Assembly (NCBI GenBank): GCA_020431945.1 | Contig: JAGQHH010000087.1 | Span: forward strand, 1 to 7,524 | Length of the DNA stretch: 7,524 nt | Source of the DNA: Cyanobacteria bacterium HKST-UBA02 | Lineage (GTDB): Bacteria > Cyanobacteriota > Vampirovibrionia > Obscuribacterales > Obscuribacteraceae | Reading direction: 5' to 3' | The notes under the pieces: generated by a model | What the model was told of the DNA's origin: nothing | Databases searched by the model: none | Seen by the model: only the letters and a program-made list of their open reading frames with translations | Position numbers and translations under genes: made by a program | Shown: in pieces, positions 1 to 4,931 of the stretch | Numbering within the stretch: position 1 is the stretch's first letter | Layout: the number at the start of each line of letters is the position of its first letter

Positions 1-1992
1 CCTGGCGAGCTCCTGACGGCGCCCGGCGATGTTCTGATAAAAGGTGCTGCTGCCGTAGCGCTCGCTGGCCCCCACACAAGCCAGAGCCCTGGTCAGGGCT
101 TTCAAATTGAGAGCCGGGTTGCCGGCAAGACCGATGTCTACGGGAAAAGCTCTCATAGGCAGGTTCGAGCAGAGGGGGTCCACCCCAATCTGAATAATCG
201 TCGGTGGCTTCTTCACCCCGGACAATGCCGGAATATAAGGCACATGAGTCTCGACTGCGAGAATGACGTCGGCATCCTCCACCAGGGGAGACGGCTCGAA
301 GCCCTGATGCATCTCATTCTCAGTGGGGAAATTGAAGAAATTGCGCTTACCATGCTCCACTACCGGTATGGCGTATCTCTGCGCCAGAAGCACCAGAGCC
401 TCGGGACCGCCGGGATAGCGACCGAGCTCGGCAGTGACTATGAGAGGTCGCTTCGCCGACGCCAGGACCTCGGCGGCACGTGCCACCGCTTCTGGTGCGG
501 CAGCGCTCATAAAGGTCGGATTCTGCCTGGCGGCGGAGCTTGTCTCGGACCCTGCCGGCCAGGGCATAGAAAGCGGCTCCTTGGGCAGAGTCAGATAGAC
601 AGGACCGCCGGGGTCGGATTGGGCGATAGCCAGCGCTCTGTCCACCACGACATCGAGATCGTGGGGACCTTTGAGCTGATAGTCCCACTTGGTGAACTCT
701 CTGAAATAAGAAGCCTGGTCGAAGGTATCCTGTCCCCATTGAACGAAATTGGTCCGGCACCCTTCTATATCACCGTCATACCAGGGTGTGTTGCCTGCCA
801 GCACCAGAACCGGGATTCTCGAGCGGCTGGCATTGATGATCCCCAGACCCATATTGGCAGTGCCCACGTTGACATGGGCCATGACTGCCTGGGGGCGACC
901 GGAGAGGAGAAAATAGCCGTGCGCCATGGCGATGGCTGTATTCTCATGTGGCGCCACCACCGGTGCCAGACTGAAGCCTTCTCTGTCTTTGTTGAACGCG
1001 AAAGCGTCGATGATCGGAGTGAAGTCAGTGCCTGAATTGGAGAAGAAATAATCCACCCCTCTTCGATCCAGGAGACCCAGAAGCGCGTGGGCCACCGTCT
1101 CGCCTTCCACCGGCACGGTGGCATCGACCTCCCTGAAGGACCGGGTAAGACCGTTTCCCCGCCCGCGGCGGAGATTGATCGACAGATAACGATTGAATTC
1201 TTGGCTGTGATCGAGATTGGAAAAATGCCCGGCACCGGCAATCTCCACCAGCCGGCTTGTGCTCGTCTTTGCGAAGATTTCGGTGAGCAGCGGATCGCTG
1301 GGAGTCACCCTGTCTTCGCTTCCACCGATAAGAGTGAGAGGGACATCGATGAGGGGCAGGAGATCGCGCATATCCACTGAAAACATCGACCGCCAGGAGG
1401 AAAGAAAGACCTCTTTGTCCTTGCCGCCCTCTACCTTTACTGCAGCCTCTACCACCGGACCTGAAAAATCGGGGGCGAAAAGACCGGGGATGAGCTCGGC
1501 GGCGGATTCAGCCATGGTCTTGCCTTTCAGCTGATCTTCGATAAAGGCGATTCGGGCGGCGGCATCATTCACATGAGCCCAGGTGTTGGCGATTGTCAGG
1601 GACTGAATCAGATCCGGTCTCTTCCCGAAACAAGCCAGAGCCACCACGCCTCCCATGGAAAGCCCCACCAGGTGGGCTTTTTTGAACTGAAGACGATCAA
1701 TCATCTCGATGGCATCAGCGGCGAAGTTGTCGATAGTGCAGGAAGAATCCGGAGCCTCGCCCTCAGGCATAGACGACCGACCGTGACCCCTCATGTCGAA
1801 GGAAACGCAATTATAGCTTCGAGAGAACCGTTCCATCTGTGGAGCAAAAGAGCTGTGATCGCCTCCCACTGCGTGCAGGAAGAGAATCAGCTCGTTTCCG
1901 TCGCCCTGGCGCCGGTAGAAGATCTCAGCCCCGGAGGAGAGCTCCATCATTTCTTCTACTTGAATCGACTTGCCTTTGAGAATCGAAGTCAT
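1..1992 (-). CDS. Fusion protein: N-terminal alpha/beta hydrolase joined to ThDP-dependent enzyme (acetolactate synthase-like), C-terminus beyond window
   Basis: The frame stays open from an ATG at 1992-1990 to the window edge (664 codons, no stop). An SD-like AAGGTGG lies just before the ATG. Residues 1-275 are an alpha/beta hydrolase: HAVGGD near 40 (oxyanion region), DMRGHGRS at 66-73, nucleophile elbow GLSMGG with Ser112, GGSEDRVTP with Asp227, and GAGHF with His256, so the triad looks complete. A short Arg/Gly-rich linker (about 275-292) leads into a ThDP-enzyme PYR domain. That domain has FFSNSGTD near 317 and the catalytic-type glutamate Glu350 in PHENTA. The central domain begins near 500 (ILAVETHVPY, then IIQIGVDP). 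The PP domain with the metal/ThDP motif should lie beyond position 1. The ThDP half resembles proteins annotated 'thiamine pyrophosphate-requiring protein' or acetolactate synthase large subunit, whose true reaction is often unknown. The gene follows the amidohydrolase stop by 12 nt, so it is probably in the same operon. MenH-MenD is a known hydrolase/ThDP pairing, but nothing else of menaquinone synthesis is present. Confidence 0.88.
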   Translation of the reverse strand, partial: MTSILKGKSIQVEEMMELSSGAEIFYRRQGDGNELILFLHAVGGDHSSFAPQMERFSRSYNCVSFDMRGHGRSSMPEGEAPDSSCTIDNFAADAIEMIDRLQFKKAHLVGLSMGGVVALACFGKRPDLIQSLTIANTWAHVNDAAARIAFIEDQLKGKTMAESAAELIPGLFAPDFSGPVVEAAVKVEGGKDKEVFLSSWRSMFSVDMRDLLPLIDVPLTLIGGSEDRVTPSDPLLTEIFAKTSTSRLVEIAGAGHFSNLDHSQEFNRYLSINLRRGRGNGLTRSFREVDATVPVEGETVAHALLGLLDRRGVDYFFSNSGTDFTPIIDAFAFNKDREGFSLAPVVAPHENTAIAMAHGYFLLSGRPQAVMAHVNVGTANMGLGIINASRSRIPVLVLAGNTPWYDGDIEGCRTNFVQWGQDTFDQASYFREFTKWDYQLKGPHDLDVVVDRALAIAQSDPGGPVYLTLPKEPLSMPWPAGSETSSAARQNPTFMSAAAPEAVARAAEVLASAKRPLIVTAELGRYPGGPEALVLLAQRYAIPVVEHGKRNFFNFPTENEMHQGFEPSPLVEDADVILAVETHVPYIPALSGVKKPPTIIQIGVDPLCSNLPMRAFPVDIGLAGNPALNLKALTRALACVGASERYGSSTFYQNIAGRRQELAR
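1114..1134 (-). promoter_or_regulatory. Possible internal ribosome-binding site and GTG start at the hydrolase/ThDP junction
   Basis: Reading the minus strand inside the linker of the fusion gene, a strong SD-like AGGGAGGT (1134-1127) is followed after 10 nt by an in-frame GTG (1116-1114, Val293). This lies just before the start of ThDP-enzyme homology. It could be a working internal start that gives a stand-alone ThDP subunit. It could also be the remnant of a once separate gene whose upstream stop was lost, or chance. No stop codon separates the two domains, so full-length fusion is expected in any case. Confidence 0.3.
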
Positions 1993-2004
1993 CGCCACCT
2001 TCCA

Positions 2005-3099
2005 TCAGTGAACCCGGGCGATCACAGCCAGGGTACCGCCACCCAGGGGACCGTGATGCTCGGATCGGGTGCTTATATAGACGGCGGTATCGCCGGTGAC
2101 GCTGGCCAGGACGGATCCAAGAACACAGCGTGAATATCTCGTGTCCGAAATATCGTCGTCGGTGAGCATGGTGTGCCGTTTGCCGCGCACGGTCCCCCGG
2201 GGATCGGCTTCGGATTTGGCAAAAATGCCCACGAGCTTTTCTGTTTGCGCTGGCTCGAGACTGCCGGCAGCAGGCAATCCCAGACTGCCGAGAACGGCGC
2301 GGACGCCGTCGGCATCGAGCATATCCGCAAGCACGCCGCCGCCGATGACCAGATCGCCTTCCCAGTATGGGCTGTTTCCCATCACCATGATCTCGGTGCG
2401 AGTAAGACCGGGCTTGGCGGAGCATGAAGCAGTAGAGGAATAGAGGCTCCAGTCCGAGCAGATCGAGTCATCATCAAGAGCAGCCGGATCTACTTCGCCC
2501 AGAGCTACTGCGGCGCCGAGAGCGGATGCCCCCCGGGAGTAGACCATATCCGAGCGAAGCGGTCTGCCGGCTCTGCGCGCCGCCTCCTGCTCTTCGAAAG
2601 TGAATGCCGGGATGGCGCCCTTCATCTGGACGAAATGAACGTCCTCAGGCTCCATACGAGCCTCCTGGACGATCTCTCTGATCACCCTGGCAGTCTCCTC
2701 CACCTGCTCTCGACGGCCGATCTCGGAGGCTTCGAACTGCCGGGTGAAGCCTGTACCGAGGGCAAGGCGTTTCTCAGGGCGCTTTTCAGATAGGATCTTT
2801 CCGGAACGTCCGAAAACCACTATATGAGGACTGACCACGCCCTCGCAACCGCCCGAGAGCGAGAAAATGATCCGGTCGGTGACAGCCTCGCGACTGGATT
2901 TGAGCCGGGAAGCAAAGAAGTCCTCGAAAGCAAGCATGGCCAGATCACGGGTGAAATCATTACGACCACCGTTTCCTTCGGTCTTTCCGATGATGCAGGC
3001 TACTTCATCCGCCGCCAGCTTTCCCGAATCTATTAACGCCGCGAGCCCGGTCAGATCCGCCGGACCGGACGTCGGCAGCTTGAAAGCTTTGACCTGCAT
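2005..3099 (-). CDS. Ring-opening amidohydrolase (cyanuric acid hydrolase/barbiturase family)
   Basis: This 364-residue protein is the usual length for the cyanuric acid hydrolase/barbiturase family. These enzymes hydrolyse an amide bond of a cyclic ureide or s-triazine ring and are built from three related domains, each contributing a Ser-Lys pair. Visible family signatures are IIGKTEGNG with Lys39 and LSGGCEGVVSPH with Ser82 (domain 1), QMKGAIPA with Lys160 and the ASCSAKPGL segment with Ser225/Ser227 before EIMVMGNS (domain 2), and FAKSEADPRGTVRGKRHTML with Lys295 and STRSEHHGPLGGGTLAVIA with Ser343/Ser346 (domain 3). All three pairs therefore seem present, though exact pairing needs an alignment. 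No signal peptide is seen, so it should be cytosolic. The ATG directly abuts the TAG of the ureidoglycolate-lyase-family gene, with a GAGGG about 10 nt upstream, which suggests translational coupling. Cyanuric acid, barbituric acid or another cyclic imide could be the substrate; sequence reading alone does not decide. Confidence 0.92.
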   Translation of the reverse strand: MQVKAFKLPTSGPADLTGLAALIDSGKLAADEVACIIGKTEGNGGRNDFTRDLAMLAFEDFFASRLKSSREAVTDRIIFSLSGGCEGVVSPHIVVFGRSGKILSEKRPEKRLALGTGFTRQFEASEIGRREQVEETARVIREIVQEARMEPEDVHFVQMKGAIPAFTFEEQEAARRAGRPLRSDMVYSRGASALGAAVALGEVDPAALDDDSICSDWSLYSSTASCSAKPGLTRTEIMVMGNSPYWEGDLVIGGGVLADMLDADGVRAVLGSLGLPAAGSLEPAQTEKLVGIFAKSEADPRGTVRGKRHTMLTDDDISDTRYSRCVLGSVLASVTGDTAVYISTRSEHHGPLGGGTLAVIARVH

Positions 3100-3669
3100 C
3101 TAGACGTTGACCCTCAAGATCTTGCCGGTATGCTTCTTGATGTCGATCTTGTAGACATCGCCTTTGTCCATCTCCACCGGGTCTTTCATACTGGCCAGCG
3201 CTTCTACAACTTCCGGCGAATTGGCGGTGAGAACCGTCACCGGCTCTTTCACGCAGAGAGGGAAATCATGCCAGGTGCCCTTGTGGATCATGATCCCGTG
3301 TCCGGGCGGCATGACGAAGCATTTGACCTCATCGAGATTGGGAATCTCCTCGCCCTTTTCATGATTGGGTTTGCCCAGCACCATGGCAAAAGGTTGATCG
3401 CCGAGACCGACAAAAAGCTGGGTCATATTCATATGCCGCTCGAGCCAGATGACATCGGGGCTGCGCTTGCTGATCCTGGCGGTTCTGATGACCGCCGAGC
3501 CGGTGCACTCGAAAGGAAGATTGTGCCCTTCCTGGACCGAGCCTTTGTAAAACGGGATGGATAGCCCATCATTGGGGACATCGGTGCCGATGAAAAGTCC
3601 GTACTCTCTGGTGTTTTCCCGGGTAGCCTCGATCACCGGTACTTCGATGATATTCAGGGTGTTGGTCAT
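3100..3669 (-). CDS. Ureidoglycolate lyase-family cupin protein (AllA-like)
   Basis: The product is 189 residues from the ATG at 3669. It resembles ureidoglycolate lyase (AllA, formerly ureidoglycolate hydrolase), a cupin-fold enzyme that splits ureidoglycolate into glyoxylate and urea at the end of allantoin degradation. Recognisable blocks are WLERHMNMTQLFVGLG (76-90; compare LERHPLGTQAF in E. coli AllA) and PNLDEVKCFVMPPGHGIMIHKGTWH (110-134), where His124, His129 and His134 sit where the family active site lies. The protein is about 25-30 residues longer than E. coli AllA, mostly as a C-terminal tail (165-189, rich in Lys and Asp). A TTG one codon upstream (3672-3670) is an alternative start with a closer GGAG (6 nt, against 9 nt to the ATG). 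ATG is preferred. No other allantoin genes are in view. Its place beside a ring-opening amidohydrolase suggests it acts on a ureido acid derived from the opened ring, which need not be ureidoglycolate. Confidence 0.87.
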   Translation of the reverse strand: MTNTLNIIEVPVIEATRENTREYGLFIGTDVPNDGLSIPFYKGSVQEGHNLPFECTGSAVIRTARISKRSPDVIWLERHMNMTQLFVGLGDQPFAMVLGKPNHEKGEEIPNLDEVKCFVMPPGHGIMIHKGTWHDFPLCVKEPVTVLTANSPEVVEALASMKDPVEMDKGDVYKIDIKKHTGKILRVNV

Positions 3670-3762
3670 CAACCTGTTCTCCGTGTCTGTCTAAATAATC
3701 AACTTGACTGAAGATTGTCTCATTTAATCGCTTATTTTGATCACCCGGACAAACGGCGGTTG
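3670..3762 (-). promoter_or_regulatory. AT-richer spacer upstream of the catabolic genes, possible promoter
   Basis: This 93-nt gap between mtnA and the ureidoglycolate-lyase-family gene is clearly AT-richer than its surroundings, as a promoter region often is. It ends with GGAG as ribosome-binding site for the downstream gene. Weak promoter-like hexamers can be picked on the minus strand (for example GAGACA, 18 nt, TATTTA), but none is a good match. No T-tract terminator is present, so read-through from mtnA is also possible. Confidence 0.25.
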
Positions 3763-3770
3763 TCAACCGC
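3756..3770. repeat. 15-bp palindrome across the mtnA stop codon
   Basis: GCGGTTG T CAACCGC is a perfect inverted repeat with 7-nt arms around one central base, and it includes the mtnA TGA. As RNA on the minus strand it would form a 6-bp stem with a 3-nt loop. It is not followed by a T-tract, so it does not look like an intrinsic terminator. It could be a small operator, an mRNA-stabilising hairpin, or chance. Confidence 0.3.
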
Positions 3771-4875
3771 TCGTTTCCAGTGCCGCCGCGATGGAGTCTC
3801 CATAGGGCGGGCGCAAGATGCCAGCTTCGCAGATTATCCCTGCGATCAATTCAGCCGGAGTGACATCGAAAGCAGGATTGAGAGCCTGCGCCCCGGCAAC
3901 GGTGTTGGGATGGCCGTCGAAACTGGTCACCTCGCTCGGGTTGCGATGCTCGATCGGAATCTCCTCACCACCAGGCAGATTGCGATCGAAAGTGGAAAGA
4001 GGCGCGGCGATATAGAAAGGAATCTTGTGATGGGAAGCCAGGACAGCCAGGCTATAGGTGCCTATTTTGTTGGCCGAATCGCCATTTCTGGCGATCCGGT
4101 CGGCTCCGGTGATCACCAGATCCACCTCCCCGGACTTCATCAGGTGTCCGGCCATCGAATCGCAAATCAGCGTACAGGGTATGCCGTCTCGAGTGAGCTC
4201 ATACATGGTGAGACGGGCACCCTGATTGCGGGGTCTGGTCTCATCCACCAGGACCCGGGGATTGCGGCCGTCGAAGTGGGCCGAGCGTATCACACCGAGG
4301 GCGGTGCCCCAGCCACAGGTGGCAAGGGAGCCGGCATTGCAATGAGTAATCACTCTGGCGCCCTGACCGACGACTTCTTTGCCATACTCTGAAAGCCGCC
4401 GGTTGATCTCGATATGCTCGGCAAGAGTCATCTCGGACAGCTCGACCAGGGCCCCGGCGATTTCTTCGGGGGTTCGTCCGGCTTCGGCTGATAGCCTGGC
4501 AGCAAGCTCGAATACTCGATCGGTCTCCCACATCAGATTGACTGCGGTGGGTCGTGTTTCCTGGATTGTTTTGCGGGCCTGATCGAGCTTTTCGATAAAA
4601 GCTTCGAGAGAAGCGCCTTCTTCAGCCAGGCTGCGAGCCCGGAGCGAAAGCCCGAAAGAGGCGGCGACGCCTATGGAAGGCGCCCCACGAACAACCATGT
4701 CGACAATCGCCCGGCACATAGTGTCGAAGTCAGTAGCATCGACCAGTTCTTCCTTTTCCGGAAGGGACCTCTGATCGATCAGGAGGAGCCGCCCATCCCC
4801 GGTGAAAATCACCGGCATGGCACCAATATCAAGACCTATATCAAGGTCGGTCCCCTGGTCAACTTCCTGTCTCAT
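3763..4875 (-). CDS. mtnA: S-methyl-5-thioribose-1-phosphate isomerase (methionine salvage)
   Basis: MtnA converts 5-methylthioribose 1-phosphate to 5-methylthioribulose 1-phosphate in cytosolic methionine salvage. The 370-residue product has the normal length and the family landmarks: LLIDQRSLPEKEE near 31-43, VRGAPSIGVAASFG at 62-75, THCNAGSLATCGWGTALG at 177-194 with the catalytic-type Cys179, DETRPRNQGARLT at 211-223, ITGADRIARNGDSANKIGT at 255-273 with the catalytic-type Asp259, and IAAPLSTFD. These fit MtnA better than the related eIF2B alpha or ribose-1,5-bisphosphate isomerases, though those folds are close. The start is uncertain. The ATG at 4875 has no SD, but a TATACT lies about 10 nt upstream, compatible with a nearly leaderless mRNA. 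The in-frame ATG at 4818 (residue 20) would also give a complete isomerase. No other methionine-salvage gene is in the window. Its neighbour downstream on the same strand is the catabolic module. Confidence 0.94.
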   Translation of the reverse strand: MRQEVDQGTDLDIGLDIGAMPVIFTGDGRLLLIDQRSLPEKEELVDATDFDTMCRAIVDMVVRGAPSIGVAASFGLSLRARSLAEEGASLEAFIEKLDQARKTIQETRPTAVNLMWETDRVFELAARLSAEAGRTPEEIAGALVELSEMTLAEHIEINRRLSEYGKEVVGQGARVITHCNAGSLATCGWGTALGVIRSAHFDGRNPRVLVDETRPRNQGARLTMYELTRDGIPCTLICDSMAGHLMKSGEVDLVITGADRIARNGDSANKIGTYSLAVLASHHKIPFYIAAPLSTFDRNLPGGEEIPIEHRNPSEVTSFDGHPNTVAGAQALNPAFDVTPAELIAGIICEAGILRPPYGDSIAAALETSG

Positions 4876-4884
4876 AGGAGCATT

Positions 4885-4892
4885 AGTATACT
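4885..4892. promoter_or_regulatory. Palindromic AGTATACT in the mtnA/kinase divergent spacer, candidate two-way -10 element
   Basis: The 56-bp spacer between the divergent mtnA (start 4875) and kinase (start 4932) genes contains AGTATACT, which reads TATACT on both strands, one mismatch from the -10 consensus TATAAT. On the plus strand it predicts transcription starting near 4899, about 33 nt before the kinase ATG. On the minus strand it predicts a start near 4878, almost at the mtnA ATG. No convincing -35 hexamer is seen at 17 nt on either side, and neither gene has a clear SD. Confidence 0.4.
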
Positions 4893-4931
4893 GTACGAAA
4901 ACGAGAACATCCCTGCTGTGCGGCTATTTGC

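Noticed and set aside
244..1035. Long plus-strand open frame (263 codons) opposite the ThDP domain
   Set aside because: It is exactly antisense to a frame with clear ThDP-enzyme homology, its translation looks like no protein family, and it is explained by codon bias of the real gene.
765..1241. Minus-strand open frame of 158 codons across the hydrolase/ThDP junction
   Set aside because: It is in a different frame from the continuous fusion gene, is rich in Trp and Ser in a way typical of shadow frames, and has no recognisable motifs.
1..1992. Menaquinone MenH-MenD fusion
   Set aside because: The hydrolase/ThDP pairing recalls it, but the ThDP half resembles acetolactate-synthase-like proteins and the neighbouring genes do not belong to menaquinone synthesis.
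1573..2133. Plus-strand open frame of 186 codons opposite the alpha/beta hydrolase
   Set aside because: Antisense shadow with no family features. The opposite strand carries the full hydrolase triad.
1925..2425. Arg-rich minus-strand frame of 166 codons overlapping the amidohydrolase and the hydrolase start
   Set aside because: It overlaps two well-supported genes in another frame and has the Arg/Ser-rich composition of an out-of-frame reading.
3715..4392. Plus-strand open frame of 225 codons opposite mtnA
   Set aside because: Antisense to conserved MtnA motifs, with no homology of its own that I recognise.
4799..4835. Short near-tandem repeat (ATATCAAGACC / ATATCAAGGTC) near the mtnA start
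   Set aside because: It encodes the DLDIGLDIG stretch of the N-terminus. Two imperfect units inside a coding region are not evidence of a regulatory repeat.
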